From: Strigamia acuminata
Lineage: Eukaryota > Arthropoda > Chilopoda > Geophilomorpha > Linotaeniidae
Direction: 5' to 3'
Length of the DNA stretch: 64,000 bases
Assembly (NCBI GenBank): GCA_949358305.1
Contig: OX442317.1
Location: forward strand, 1,364,001-1,428,000
Positions 30,480-46,120 of this stretch are shown piece after piece (positions within the stretch are counted from its first letter, which is position 1; the number at the start of each line of letters is the position of its first letter). A program made the translations under genes and the position numbers. Below the pieces are notes generated by a model that was not told the origin of the DNA, did no database searches, and worked only from the letters and a program-made list of their open reading frames with translations.

Positions 30480-33400
30480 CCCTAAGACACTCACCAAGTT
30501 TCAGGACCTCGCACCTTCAGATACTTGAGTTACACACTCACAAACATAGCAACTTTTCCCGAAATCGCAACCTCACTTCAAACACCCATAAAAAAAAAAC
30601 CATACACAAGAAACCTCCCAAACTCTTTTTGGCACTTCCTTGACTCATCCCTAGAACACTCACCAAGTTTCAGGACCTCGCACCTTCAGATACTTGAGTT
30701 ACACACTCACAAACATAGCAACTTTTCCCGAAATCGCAACCTCACTTCAAACACCCATAAAAAAAAGCCATACACAAGAAACCTCCCAAACTCTTTTTGG
30801 CACTTCCTTGACTCATCCCTAAGACACTCACCAAGTTTCAGGACCTCGCACCTTCAGATACTTGAGTTACACACTCACAAACATAGCAACTTTTCCCGAA
30901 ATCGCAACCTCACTTCAAACACCCATAAAAAAAAAGCCATACACAAGAAACCTCCCAAACTCTTTTTGGCACTTCCTTGACTCATCCCTAGAACACTCAC
31001 CAAGTTTCAGGACCTCGCACCTTCAGATACTTGAGTTACACACTCACAAACATAGCAACTTTTCCCGAAATCGCAACCTCACTTCAAACACCCATAAAAA
31101 AAAGCCATACACAAGAAACCTCCCAAACTCTTTTTGGCACTTCCTTGACTCATCCCTAAGACACTCACCAAGTTTCAGGACCTCGCACCTTCAGATACTT
31201 GAGTTACACACTCACAAACATAGCAACTTTCCTCGAACACTTCAACTTTTCCCGAAATTGCAACCTCACTTCAAACACCCATAAAAAGAAAACCATACAC
31301 AAGAAACCTCCCAAACTTTTTTTGGCACTTTCTTGACTCATCCCTAGAACACTCACCAAGTTTCAGGACCTCACACTTTCAGATACTTGAGTTACATACT
31401 CACAAACATAGCAACTTTTCCCGAAATCGCAACCTCACTTCAAACACCCATAAAAAAAAACCATACACAAGAAACCTCCCAAACTTTTTTTGGCACTTCC
31501 TTGACTCATCCCTAGAACACTCACCAAGTTTCAGGACCTCACACTTTCAGATACTTGAGTTACATACTCACAAACATAGCAACTTTTCCCGAAATCGCAA
31601 CCTCACTTCAAACACCCATAAAAAAAAAACTATACACAAGAAACCTCCCAAACTCTTTTTGGCACTTCCTTGACTCATCCCTAAGACACTCACCAAGTTT
31701 CAGGACCTCGCACCTTCAGATACTTGAGTTACACACTCACAAACATAGCAACTTTTCCCGAAATCACAACCTCACTTCAAACACCCATAAAAAAAAAACC
31801 ATACACAAGAAACCTCCCAAACTTTTTTTGGCACTTCCTTGACTCATCCCTAAGACACTCACCAAGTTTCAGGACCTCGCACCTTCAGATACTTGAGTTA
31901 CACACTCACAAACATAGCAACTTTCCTCGAACACTTCAACTTTTCCCGAAATCGCAACCTCACTTCAAACACCCATAAAAAAAAAACCATACACAAGAAA
32001 CCTCCCAAACTCTTTTTGGCACTTCCTTGACTCATCCCTAAGACACTCACCAAGTTTCAGGACCTCGCACCTTCAGATACTTGAGTTACACACTCACAAA
32101 CATAGCAACTTTTCCCGAAATCGCAACCTCACTTCAAACACCCATAAAAAAAAACCATACACAAGAAACCTCCCAAACTTTTTTTGGCACTTCCTTGACT
32201 CATCCCTAAGACACTCACCAAGTTTCAGGACCTCGCACCTTCAGATACTTGAGTTACACACTCACAAACATAGCAACTTTCCTCGAACACTTCAACTTTT
32301 CCCGAAATCGCAACCTCACTTCAAACACCCATAAAAAGAAAACCATACACAAGAAACCTCCCAAACTTTTTTTGGCACTTCCTTGACTCATCCCTAAGAC
32401 ACTCACCAAGTTTCAGGACCTCGCACCTTCAGATACTTGAGTTACACACTCACAAACATAGCAACTTTCCTCGAAATCACAACCTCACTTCAAACACCCA
32501 TAAAAAAAAAACCATACACAAGAAACCTCCCAAACTTTTTTTGGCACTTCCTTGACTCATCCCTAGAACACTCACCAAGTTTCAGGACCTCACACTTTCA
32601 GATACTTGAGTTACATACTCACAAACATAGCAACTTTTCCCGAAATCGCAACCTCACTTCAAACACCCATAAAAAAAAAACCATACACAAGAAACCTCCC
32701 AAACTTTTTTTGGCACTTCCTTGACTCATCCCTAAGACACTCACCAAGTTTCAGGACCTCGCACCTTCAGATACTTGAGTTACACACTCACAAACATAGC
32801 AACTTTCCTCGAACACTTCAACTTTTCCCGAAATCGCAACCTCACTTCAAACACCCATAAAAAAAAAACCATACACAAGAAACCTCCCAAACTCTTTTTG
32901 GCACTTCCTTGACTCATCCCTAAGACACTCACCAAGTTTCAGGACCTCGCACCTTCAGATACTTGAGTTACTCACTCACAAACATAGCAACTTTTCCCGA
33001 AATCGCAACCTCACTTCAAACACCCATAAAAAAAAAACCATACACAAGAAACCTCCCAAACTCTTTTTGGCACTTCCTTGACTCATCCCTAGAACACTCA
33101 CCAAGTTTCAGGACCTCGCACCTTCAGATACTTGAGTTACACACTCACAAACATAGCAACTTTTCCCGAAATCGCAACCTCACTTCAAACACCCATAAAA
33201 AAAAGCCATACACAAGAAACCTCCCAAACTCTTTTTGGCACTTCCTTGACTCATCCCTAAGACACTCACCAAGTTTCAGGACCTCGCACCTTCAGATACT
33301 TGAGTTACACACTCACAAACATAGCAACTTTTCCCGAAATCGCAACCTCACTTCAAACACCCATAAAAAAAAAGCCATACACAAGAAACCTCCCAAACTC

Positions 33401-35300
33401 TTTTTGGCACTTCCTTGACTCATCCCTAGAACACTCACCAAGTTTCAGGACCTCGCACCTTCAGATACTTGAGTTACACACTCACAAACATAGCAACTTT
33501 TCCCGAAATCGCAACCTCACTTCAAACACCCATAAAAAAAAGCCATACACAAGAAACCTCCCAAACTCTTTTTGGCACTTCCTTGACTCATCCCTAAGAC
33601 ACTCACCAAGTTTCAGGACCTCGCACCTTCAGATACTTGAGTTACACACTCACAAACATAGCAACTTTCCTCGAACACTTCAACTTTTCCCGAAATTGCA
33701 ACCTCACTTCAAACACCCATAAAAAAAAAACCATACACAAGAAACCTCCCAAACTCTTTTTGGCACTTCCTTGACTCATCCCTAAGACACTCACCAAGTT
33801 TCAGGACCTCGCACCTTCAGATACTTGAGTTACACACTCACAAACATAGCAACTTTTCCCGAAATCGCAACCTCACTTCAAACACCCATAAAAAAAAAAC
33901 CATACACAAGAAACCTCCCAAACTCTTTTTGGCACTTCCTTGACTCATCCCTAGAACACTCACCAAGTTTCAGGACCTCGCACCTTCAGATACTTGAGTT
34001 ACACACTCACAAACATAGCAACTTTTCCCGAAATCGCAACCTCACTTCAAACACCCATAAAAAAAAGCCATACACAAGAAACCTCCCAAACTCTTTTTGG
34101 CACTTCCTTGACTCATCCCTAAGACACTCACCAAGTTTCAGGACCTCGCACCTTCAGATACTTGAGTTACACACTCACAAACATAGCAACTTTTCCCGAA
34201 ATCGCAACCTCACTTCAAACACCCATAAAAAAAAAGCCATACACAAGAAACCTCCCAAACTCTTTTTGGCACTTCCTTGACTCATCCCTAGAACACTCAC
34301 CAAGTTTCAGGACCTCGCACCTTCAGATACTTGAGTTACACACTCACAAACATAGCAACTTTTCCCGAAATCGCAACCTCACTTCAAACACCCATAAAAA
34401 AAAGCCATACACAAGAAACCTCCCAAACTCTTTTTGGCACTTCCTTGACTCATCCCTAAGACACTCACCAAGTTTCAGGACCTCGCACCTTCAGATACTT
34501 GAGTTACACACTCACAAACATAGCAACTTTCCTCGAACACTTCAACTTTTCCCGAAATTGCAACCTCACTTCAAACACCCATAAAAAGAAAACCATACAC
34601 AAGAAACCTCCCAAACTTTTTTTGGCACTTTCTTGACTCATCCCTAGAACACTCACCAAGTTTCAGGACCTCACACTTTCAGATACTTGAGTTACATACT
34701 CACAAACATAGCAACTTTTCCCGAAATCGCAACCTCACTTCAAACACCCATAAAAAAAAACCATACACAAGAAACCTCCCAAACTTTTTTTGGCACTTCC
34801 TTGACTCATCCCTAGAACACTCACCAAGTTTCAGGACCTCACACTTTCAGATACTTGAGTTACATACTCACAAACATAGCAACTTTTCCCGAAATCGCAA
34901 CCTCACTTCAAACACCCATAAAAAAAAAACTATACACAAGAAACCTCCCAAACTCTTTTTGGCACTTCCTTGACTCATCCCTAAGACACTCACCAAGTTT
35001 CAGGACCTCGCACCTTCAGATACTTGAGTTACACACTCACAAACATAGCAACTTTTCCCGAAATCACAACCTCACTTCAAACACCCATAAAAAAAAAACC
35101 ATACACAAGAAACCTCCCAAACTTTTTTTGGCACTTCCTTGACTCATCCCTAAGACACTCACCAAGTTTCAGGACCTCGCACCTTCAGATACTTGAGTTA
35201 CACACTCACAAACATAGCAACTTTCCTCGAACACTTCAACTTTTCCCGAAATCGCAACCTCACTTCAAACACCCATAAAAAAAAAACCATACACAAGAAA
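30480..35300 (+). repeat. Higher-order repeat, 3,300-bp shift
   Basis: Landmarks 30525, 30862, 31555 and 31724 recur at 33825, 34162, 34855 and 35024, an offset of 3,300 bp with the same order of monomer subtypes. A related block with the CTTTCCTCGAAATCACAACC variant occurs at about 24,450, 29,160 and 32,460 (offsets about 4,709 and 3,299), so the same family is embedded further left. Confidence 0.85.
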
Positions 35301-38300
35301 CCTCCCAAACTCTTTTTGGCACTTCCTTGACTCATCCCTAAGACACTCACCAAGTTTCAGGACCTCGCACCTTCAGATACTTGAGTTACACACTCACAAA
35401 CATAGCAACTTTTCCCGAAATCGCAACCTCACTTCAAACACCCATAAAAAAAAAACCATACACAAGAAACCTCCCAAACTTTTTTTGGCACTTCCTTGAC
35501 TCATCCCTAAGACACTCACCAAGTTTCAGGACCTCGCACCTTCAGATACTTGAGTTACACACTCACAAACATAGCAACTTTCCTCGAACACTTCAACTTT
35601 TCCCGAAATCGCAACCTCACTTCAAACACCCATAAAAAGAAAACCATACACAAGAAACCTCCCAAACTTTTTTTGGCACTTCCTTGACTCATCCCTAAGA
35701 CACTCACCAAGTTTCAGGACCTCGCACCTTCAGATACTTGAGTTACACACTCACAAACATAGCAACTTTCCTCGAACACTTCAACTTTTCCCGAAATCGC
35801 AACCTCACTTCAAACACCCATAAAAAAAAAACCATACATAAGAAACCTCCCAAACTCTTTTTGGCACTTCCTTGACTCATCCCTAAGACACTCACCAAGT
35901 TTCAGGACCTCGCACCTTCAGATACTTGAGTTACTCACTCACAAACATAGCAACTTTTCCCGAAATCGCAACCTCACTTCAAACACCCATAAAAAAAAAA
36001 CCATACATAAGAAACCTCCCAAACTTTTTTTGGCACTTTCTTGACTCATCCCTAAGACACTCACCAAGTTTCAGGACCTCGCACCTTCAGATACTTGAGT
36101 TACACACTCACAAACATAGCAACTTTTCCCGAAATCGCAACCTCACTTCAAACACCCATAAAAAAAAAGCCATACACAAGAAACCTCCCAAACTCTTTTT
36201 GGCACTTCCTTGACTCATCCCTAGAACACTCACCAAGTTTCAGGACCTCGCACCTTCAGATACTTGAGTTACACACTCACAAACATAGCAACTTTTCCCG
36301 AAATCGCAACCTCACTTCAAACACCCATAAAAAAAAGCCATACACAAGAAACCTCCCAAACTCTTTTTGGCACTTCCTTGACTCATCCCTAAGACACTCA
36401 CCAAGTTTCAGGACCTCGCACCTTCAGATACTTGAGTTACACACTCACAAACATAGCAACTTTCCTCGAACACTTCAACTTTTCCCGAAATTGCAACCTC
36501 ACTTCAAACACCCATAAAAAGAAAACCATACACAAGAAACCTCCCAAACTTTTTTTGGCACTTTCTTGACTCATCCCTAGAACACTCACCAAGTTTCAGG
36601 ACCTCACACTTTCAGATACTTGAGTTACATACTCACAAACATAGCAACTTTTCCCGAAATCGCAACCTCACTTCAAACACCCATAAAAAAAAACCATACA
36701 CAAGAAACCTCCCAAACTTTTTTTGGCACTTCCTTGACTCATCCCTAGAACACTCACCAAGTTTCAGGACCTCACACTTTCAGATACTTGAGTTACATAC
36801 TCACAAACATAGCAACTTTTCCCGAAATCGCAACCTCACTTCAAACACCCATAAAAAAAAAACTATACACAAGAAACCTCCCAAACTCTTTTTGGCACTT
36901 CCTTGACTCATCCCTAAGACACTCACCAAGTTTCAGGACCTCGCACCTTCAGATACTTGAGTTACACACTCACAAACATAGCAACTTTTCCCGAAATCAC
37001 AACCTCACTTCAAACACCCATAAAAAAAAAACCATACACAAGAAACCTCCCAAACTTTTTTTGGCACTTCCTTGACTCATCCCTAAGACACTCACCAAGT
37101 TTCAGGACCTCGCACCTTCAGATACTTGAGTTACACACTCACAAACATAGCAACTTTCCTCGAACACTTCAACTTTTCCCGAAATCGCAACCTCACTTCA
37201 AACACCCATAAAAAAAAAACCATACACAAGAAACCTCCCAAACTCTTTTTGGCACTTCCTTGACTCATCCCTAAGACACTCACCAAGTTTCAGGACCTCG
37301 CACCTTCAGATACTTGAGTTACACACTCACAAACATAGCAACTTTTCCCGAAATCGCAACCTCACTTCAAACACCCATAAAAAAAAAACCATACACAAGA
37401 AACCTCCCAAACTTTTTTTGGCACTTCCTTGACTCATCCCTAAGACACTCACCAAGTTTCAGGACCTCGCACCTTCAGATACTTGAGTTACACACTCACA
37501 AACATAGCAACTTTCCTCGAACACTTCAACTTTTCCCGAAATCGCAACCTCACTTCAAACACCCATAAAAAGAAAACCATACACAAGAAACCTCCCAAAC
37601 TTTTTTTGGCACTTCCTTGACTCATCCCTAAGACACTCACCAAGTTTCAGGACCTCGCACCTTCAGATACTTGAGTTACACACTCACAAACATAGCAACT
37701 TTCCTCGAACACTTCAACTTTTCCCGAAATCGCAACCTCACTTCAAACACCCATAAAAAAAAAACCATACATAAGAAACCTCCCAAACTCTTTTTGGCAC
37801 TTCCTTGACTCATCCCTAAGACACTCACCAAGTTTCAGGACCTCGCACCTTCAGATACTTGAGTTACTCACTCACAAACATAGCAACTTTTCCCGAAATC
37901 GCAACCTCACTTCAAACACCCATAAAAAAAAAACCATACATAAGAAACCTCCCAAACTTTTTTTGGCACTTTCTTGACTCATCCCTAAGACACTCACCAA
38001 GTTTCAGGACCTCGCACCTTCAGATACTTGAGTTACACACTCACAAACATAGCAACTTTTCCCGAAATCGCAACCTCACTTCAAACACCCATAAAAAAAA
38101 AGCCATACACAAGAAACCTCCCAAACTCTTTTTGGCACTTCCTTGACTCATCCCTAGAACACTCACCAAGTTTCAGGACCTCGCACCTTCAGATACTTGA
38201 GTTACACACTCACAAACATAGCAACTTTTCCCGAAATCGCAACCTCACTTCAAACACCCATAAAAAAAAGCCATACACAAGAAACCTCCCAAACTCTTTT

Positions 38301-38900
38301 TGGCACTTCCTTGACTCATCCCTAAGACACTCACCAAGTTTCAGGACCTCGCACCTTCAGATACTTGAGTTACACACTCACAAACATAGCAACTTTCCTC
38401 GAACACTTCAACTTTTCCCGAAATTGCAACCTCACTTCAAACACCCATAAAAAGAAAACCATACACAAGAAACCTCCCAAACTTTTTTTGGCACTTTCTT
38501 GACTCATCCCTAGAACACTCACCAAGTTTCAGGACCTCACACTTTCAGATACTTGAGTTACATACTCACAAACATAGCAACTTTTCCCGAAATCGCAACC
38601 TCACTTCAAACACCCATAAAAAAAAACCATACACAAGAAACCTCCCAAACTTTTTTTGGCACTTCCTTGACTCATCCCTAGAACACTCACCAAGTTTCAG
38701 GACCTCACACTTTCAGATACTTGAGTTACATACTCACAAACATAGCAACTTTTCCCGAAATCGCAACCTCACTTCAAACACCCATAAAAAAAAAACTATA
38801 CACAAGAAACCTCCCAAACTTTTTTTGGCACTTCCTTGACTCATCCCTAAGACACTCACCAAGTTTCAGGACCTCGCACCTTCAGATACTTGAGTTACAC
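34600..38900 (+). repeat. Higher-order repeat, 1,933-bp tandem block (two copies plus part of a third)
   Basis: Landmarks 34855, 35024 and 35381 recur at 36788, 36957 and 37314, and 34855 again at 38721. Landmarks 35926 and 36095 recur at 37859 and 38028. All offsets are 1,933 bp, about 11 monomers. The private variant CATACATAAGAAACC is shared by both full copies. The third copy diverges after about 38,900. Confidence 0.88.
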
Positions 38901-39589
38901 ACTCACAAACATAGCAACTTTCCTCGAACACTTCAACTTTTCCCGAAATCGCAACCTCACTTCAAACACCCATAAAAAAAAAACCATACACAAGAAACCT
39001 CCCAAACTCTTTTTGGCACTTCCTTGACTCATCCCTAAGACACTCACCAAGTTTCAGGACCTCGCACCTTCAGATACTTGAGTTACACACTCACAAACAT
39101 AGCAACTTTTCCCGAAATCACAACCTCACTTCAAACACCCATAAAAAAAAACCATACACAAGAAACCTCCCAAACTTTTTTTGGCACTTCCTTGACTCAT
39201 CCCTAAGACACTCACCAAGTTTCAGGACCTCGCACCTTCAGATAATTGAGTTACACACTCACAAACATAGCAACTTTCCTCGAACACTTCAACTTTTCCT
39301 GAAATCGCAACCTCACTTCAAACTCCCATAAAAAAAAAACCATACACAAGAAACCTCCCAAACTCTTTTTGGCACTTCCTTGACTCATCCCTAAGACACT
39401 CACCAAGTTTCAGGACCTCGCACCTTCAGATACTTGAGTTACACACTCACAAACATAGCAACTTTTCCCGAAATCGCAACCTCACTTCAAACACCCATTA
39501 AAAAAAAACCATACACAAGAAACCTCCCAAACTTTTTTTGGCACTTTCTTGACTCATCCCTAAGACACTCACCAAGTTTCATGACCTCG

Positions 39590-42500
39590 CACCTTCAGAT
39601 ACTTGAGTTACACACTCACAAACATAGCAACTTTTCCCGAAATCGCAACCTCACTTCAAACACCCATAAAAAAAAAGCCATACACAAGAAACCTCCCAAA
39701 CTCTTTTTGGCACTTCCTTGACTCATCCCTAGAACACTCACCAAGTTTCAGGACCTCGCACCTTCAGATACTTGAGTTACACACTCACAAACATAGCAAC
39801 TTTTCCCGAAATCGCAACCTCACTTCAAACACCCATAAAAAAAAAGCCATACACAAGAAACCTCCCAAACTCTTTTTGGCACTTCCTTGACTCATCGCAA
39901 GAACACTCACCAAGTTTCAGGACCTCGCACCTTCAGATACTTGAGTTACACACTCACAAACATAGCAACTTTTCCCGAAATCGCAACCTCACTTCAAACA
40001 CCCATAAAAAAAAGCCATACACAAGAAACCTCCCAAACTCTTTTTGGCACTTCCTTGACTCATCCCTAAGACACTCACCAAGTTTCAGGACCTCGCACCT
40101 TCAGATACTTGAGTTACACACTCACAAACATAGCAACTTTCCTCGAACGCTTCAACTTTTCCCGAAATTGCAACCTCACTTCAAACACCCATAAAAAGAA
40201 AACCATACACAAGAAACCTCCCAAACTTTTTTTGGCACTTTCTTGACTCATCCCTAAGACACTCACCAAGTTTCATGACCTCGCACCTTCAGATACTTGA
40301 GTTACACACTCACAAACATAGCAACTTTTCCCGAAATCGCAACCTCACTTCAAACACCCATAAAAAAAAAGCCATACACAAGAAACCTCCCAAACTCTTT
40401 TTGGCACTTCCTTGACTCATCCCTAGAACACTCACCAAGTTTCAGGACCTCGCACCTTCAGATACTTGAGTTACACACTCACAAACATAGCAACTTTTCC
40501 CGAAATCGCAACCTCACTTCAAACACCCATAAAAAAAAAGCCATACACAAGAAACCTCCCAAACTCTTTTTGGCACTTCCTTGACTCATCGCAAGAACAC
40601 TCACCAAGTTTCAGGACCTCGCACCTTCAGATACTTGAGTTACACACTCACAAACATAGCAACTTTTCCCGAAATCGCAACCTCACTTCAAACACCCATA
40701 AAAAAAAGCCATACACAAGAAACCTCCCAAACTCTTTTTGGCACTTCCTTGACTCATCCCTAAGACACTCACCAAGTTTCAGGACCTCGCACCTTCAGAT
40801 ACTTGAGTTACACACTCACAAACATAGCAACTTTCCTCGAACGCTTCAACTTTTCCCGAAATTGCAACCTCACTTCAAACACCCATAAAAAGAAAACCAT
40901 ACACAAGAAACCTCCCAAACTTTTTTTGGCACTTCCTTGACTCATCCCTAGAACACTCACCAAGTTTCAGGACCTCACACTTTCAGATACTTGAGTTACA
41001 TACTCACAAACATAGCAACTTTTCCCGAAATCGCAACCTCACTTCAAACACCCATAAAAAAAAGCCATACACAAGAAACCTCCCAAACTCTTTTTGGCAC
41101 TTCCTTGACTCATCCCTAAGACACTCACCAAGTTTCAGGACCTCGCACCTTCAGATACTTGAGTTACACACTCACAAACATAGCAACTTTTCCCGAAATC
41201 GCAACCTCACTTCAAACACCCATAAAAAAAAGCCATACACAAGAAACCTCCCAAACTCTTTTTGGCACTTCCTTGACTCATCCCTAGAACACTCACCAAG
41301 TTTCAGGACCTCGCACCTTCAGATACTTGAGTTACACACTCACAAACATAGCAACTTTTCCCGAAATCGCAACCTCACTTCAAACACCCATAAAAAAAGC
41401 CATACACAAGAAACCTCCCAAACTCTTTTTGGCACTTCCTTGACTCATCCCTAAGACACTCACCAAGTTTCAGGACCTCGCACCTTCAGATACTTGAGTT
41501 ACACACTCACAAACATAGCAACTTTTCCCGAAATCGCAACCTCACTTCAAACACCCATAAAAAAAAGCCATACACAAGAAACCTCCCAAACTCTTTTTGA
41601 TACTTCCTTGACTCATCCCTAGAACACTCACCAAGTTTCAGGACCTCGCACCTTCAGATACTTGAGTTACACACTCACAAACATAGCAAATTATCTCGAA
41701 CACTTCAACTTTTCCCGAAATCGCAACCTCACTTCAAACACCCATAAAAAAAAACCATACACAAGAAACCTCCCAAACTTTTTTTGGCACTTCCTTGACT
41801 CATCCCTAAGACACTCACCAAGTTTCAGGACCTCGCACCTTCAGATACTTGAGTTACACACTCACAAACATAGCAACTTTTCCCGAAATCGCAACCTCAC
41901 TTCAAACACCCATAAAAAAAAACCATACACAAGAAACCTCCCAAACTTTTTTTGGCACTTCCTTGACTCATCCCTAGAACACTCACCAAGTTTCAGGACC
42001 TCACACTTTCAGATACTTGAGTTACATACTCACAAACATAGCAACTTTTCCCGAAATCGCAACCTCACTTCAAACACCCATAAAAAAAAAACCATACACA
42101 AGAAACCTCCCAAACTCTTTTTGGCACTTCCTTGACTCATCCCTAAGACACTCACCAAGTTTCAGGACCTCGCACCTTCAGATACTTGAGTTACACACTC
42201 ACAAACATAGCAACTTTTCCCGAAATTGCAACCTCACTTCAAACACCCATAAAAAAAAAACCATACACAAGAAACCTCCCAAACTCTTTTTGGCACTTCC
42301 TTGACTCATCCCTAAGACACTCACCAAGTTTCAGGACCTCGCACCTTCAGATACTTGAGTTACACACTCACAAACATAGCAACTTTTCCCGAAATTGCAA
42401 CCTCACTTCAAACACCCATAAAAAAAAAACCATACACAAGAAACCTCCCAAACTTTTTTTGGCACTTTCTTGACTCATCCCTAAGACACTCACCAAGTTT

Positions 42501-43890
42501 CAGGACCTCGCACCTTCAGATACTTGAGTTACACACTCACAAACATAGCAACTTTTCCCGAAATCGCAACCTCACTTCAAACACCCATAAAAAAAAAGCC
42601 ATACACAAGAAACCTCCCAAACTCTTTTTGGCACTTCCTTGACTCATCGCAAGAACACTCACCAAGTTTCAGGACCTCGCACCTTCAGATACTTGAGTTA
42701 CACACTCACAAACATAGCAACTTTTCCCGAAATCGCAACCTCACTTCAAACACCCATAAAAAAAAGCCATACACAAGAAACCTCCCAAACTCTTTTTGGC
42801 ACTTCCTTGACTCATCCCTAAGACACTCACCAAGTTTCAGGACCTCGCACCTTCAGATACTTGAGTTACACACTCACAAACATAGCAACTTTCCTCGAAC
42901 GCTTCAACTTTTCCCGAAATTGCAACCTCACTTCAAACACCCATAAAAAGAAAACCATACACAAGAAACCTCCCAAACTTTTTTTGGCACTTCCTTGACT
43001 CATCCCTAGAACACTCACCAAGTTTCAGGACCTCACACTTTCAGATACTTGAGTTACATACTCACAAACATAGCAACTTTTCCCGAAATCGCAACCTCAC
43101 TTCAAACACCCATAAAAAAAAGCCATACACAAGAAACCTCCCAAACTCTTTTTGGCACTTCCTTGACTCATCCCTAAGACACTCACCAAGTTTCAGGACC
43201 TCGCACCTTCAGATACTTGAGTTACACACTCACAAACATAGCAACTTTTCCCGAAATCGCAACCTCACTTCAAACACCCATAAAAAAAAGCCATACACAA
43301 GAAACCTCCCAAACTCTTTTTGGCACTTCCTTGACTCATCCCTAGAACACTCACCAAGTTTCAGGACCTCGCACCTTCAGATACTTGAGTTACACACTCA
43401 CAAACATAGCAACTTTTCCCGAAATCGCAACCTCACTTCAAACACCCATAAAAAAAGCCATACACAAGAAACCTCCCAAACTCTTTTTGGCACTTCCTTG
43501 ACTCATCCCTAGAACACTCACCAAGTTTCAGGACCTCGCACCTTCAGATACTTGAGTTACACACTCACAAACATAGCAACTTTTCCCGAAATCGCAACCT
43601 CACTTCAAACACCCATAAAAAAAGCCATACACAAGAAACCTCCCAAACTCTTTTTGGCACTTCCTTGACTCATCCCTAAGACACTCACCAAGTTTCAGGA
43701 CCTCGCACCTTCAGATACTTGAGTTACACACTCACAAACATAGCAACTTTTCCCGAAATCGCAACCTCACTTCAAACACCCATAAAAAAAAGCCATACAC
43801 AAGAAACCTCCCAAACTCTTTTTGATACTTCCTTGACTCATCCCTAGAACACTCACCAAGTTTCAGGACCTCGCACCTTCAGATACTTGA
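39590..43890 (+). repeat. Higher-order repeats, 694-bp and about 2,058-bp blocks
   Basis: The monomers at 39603 and 39772 recur at 40297 and 40466 (694 bp). They share the rare variant CTCATCGCAAGAACACTC and the B-type variant CTCGAACGCTTC. The same pair of variants returns at about 42,640-42,905, an offset of 2,058 bp from the second copy. The following monomers up to the AAATTATCTCG variant (41,688 and 43,913) are offset by 2,225 bp, so one monomer was gained or lost between the copies. Confidence 0.85.
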
Positions 43891-46120
43891 GTTACACACT
43901 CACAAACATAGCAAATTATCTCGAACACTTCAACTTTTCCCGAAATCGCAACCTCACTTCAAACACCCATAAAAAAAAACCATACACAAGAAACCTCCCA
44001 AACTTTTTTTGGCACTTCCTTGACTCATCCCTAAGACACTCACCAAGTTTCAGGACCTCGCACCTTCAGATACTTGAGTTACACACTCACAAACATAGCA
44101 ACTTTTCCCGAAATCGCAACCTCACTTCAAACACCCATAAAAAAAAAGCCATACACAGGAAACCTCCCAAACTTTTTTTGGCACTTCCTTGACTCATCCC
44201 TAAGACACTCACCAAGTTTCAGAACTTCGCACCTTCAGATACTTGAGTTACACACTCACAAACATAGCAACTTTCCTCGAACACTTCAACTTTTCCCGAA
44301 ATCGCAACCTCACTTCAAACACCCATAAAAAGAAAACCATACACAAGAAACCTCCCAAACTTTTTTTGGCACTTCCTTGACTCATCCCTAAGACACTCAC
44401 CAAGTTTCAGGACCTCGCACCTTCAGATACTTGAGTTACACACTCACAAACATAGCAACTTTTCCCGAAATCGCAACCTCACTTCAAACACCCATAAAAA
44501 AAAAGCCATACACAAGAAACCTCCCAAATTCTTTTTGGCACTTCCTTGACTCATCCCTAGAACACTCACCAAGTTTCAGGACCTCGCACCTTCAGATACT
44601 TGAGTTACACACTCACAAACATAGCAACTTTTCCCGAAATCGCAACCTCACTTCAAACACCCATAAAAAAAAGCCATACACAAGAAACCTCCCAAACTCT
44701 TTTTGGCACTTCCTTGACTCATCCCTAAGACACTCACCAAGTTTCAGGACCTCGCACCTTCAGATACTTGAGTTACACACTCACAAACATAGCAACTTTT
44801 CCCGAAATCGCAACCTCACTTCAAACACCCATAAAAAAAAAGCCATACACAAGAAACCTCCCAAACTCTTTTTGATACTTCCTTGACTCATCCCTAGAAC
44901 ACTCACCAAGTTTCAGGACCTCGCACCTTCAGATACTTGAGTTACACACTCACAAACATAGCAAATTATCTCGAACACTTCAACTTTTCCCGAAATCGCA
45001 ACCTCACTTCAAACACCCATAAAAAAAAACCATACACAAGAAACCTCCCAAACTTTTTTTGGCACTTCCTTGACTCATCCCTAAGACACTCACCAAGTTT
45101 CAGGACCTCGCACCTTCAGATACTTGAGTTACACACTCACAAACATAGCAACTTTTCCCGAAATCGCAACCTCACTTCAAACACCCATAAAAAAAAAGCC
45201 ATACACAGGAAACCTCCCAAACTTTTTTTGGCACTTCCTTGACTCATCCCTAAGACACTCACCAAGTTTCAGAACTTCGCACCTTCAGATACTTGAGTTA
45301 CACACTCACAAACATAGCAACTTTCCTCGAACACTTCAACTTTTCCCGAAATCGCAACCTCACTTCAAACACCCATAAAAAGAAAACCATACACAAGAAA
45401 CCTCCCAAACTTTTTTTGGCACTTCCTTGACTCATCCCTAAGACACTCACCAAGTTTCAGGACCTCGCACCTTCAGATACTTGAGTTACACACTCACAAA
45501 CATAGCAACTTTTCCCGAAATCGCAACCTCACTTCAAACACCCATAAAAAAAAAGCCATACACAAGAAACCTCCCAAACTCTTTTTGGCACTTCCTTGAC
45601 TCATCCCTAGAACACTCACCAAGTTTCAGGACCTCGCACCTTCAGATACTTGAGTTACACACTCACAAACATAGCAACTTTTCCCGAAATCGCAACCTCA
45701 CTTCAAACACCCATAAAAAAAAGCCATACACAAGAAACCTCCCAAACTCTTTTTGGCACTTCCTTGACTCATCCCTAAGACACTCACCAAGTTTCAGGAC
45801 CTCGCACCTTCAGATACTTGAGTTACACACTCACAAACATAGCAACTTTTCCCGAAATCGCAACCTCACTTCAAACACCCATAAAAAAAAAGCCATACAC
45901 AAGAAACCTCCCAAACTCTTTTTGATACTTCCTTGACTCATCCCTAGAACACTCACCAAGTTTCAGGACCTCGCACCTTCAGATACTTGAGTTACACACT
46001 CACAAACATAGCAAATTATCTCGAACACTTCAACTTTTCCCGAAATCGCAACCTCACTTCAAACACCCATAAAAAAAAACCATACACAAGAAACCTCCCA
46101 AACTTTTTTTGGCACTTCCT
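43830..46120 (+). repeat. Higher-order repeat, 1,050-bp tandem block near array edge
   Basis: Landmarks at 43887, 44937 and 45987 are spaced exactly 1,050 bp, about six monomers. Shared private variants are CATAGCAAATTATCTCG, CATACACAGGAAACC, CAGAACTTCGCACC and CTTTTTGATACTTCC. Two complete copies and the start of a third are present before the last, more divergent monomers. One point difference, CCCAAATTC against CCCAAACTC near 44,525, separates the copies. Confidence 0.88.
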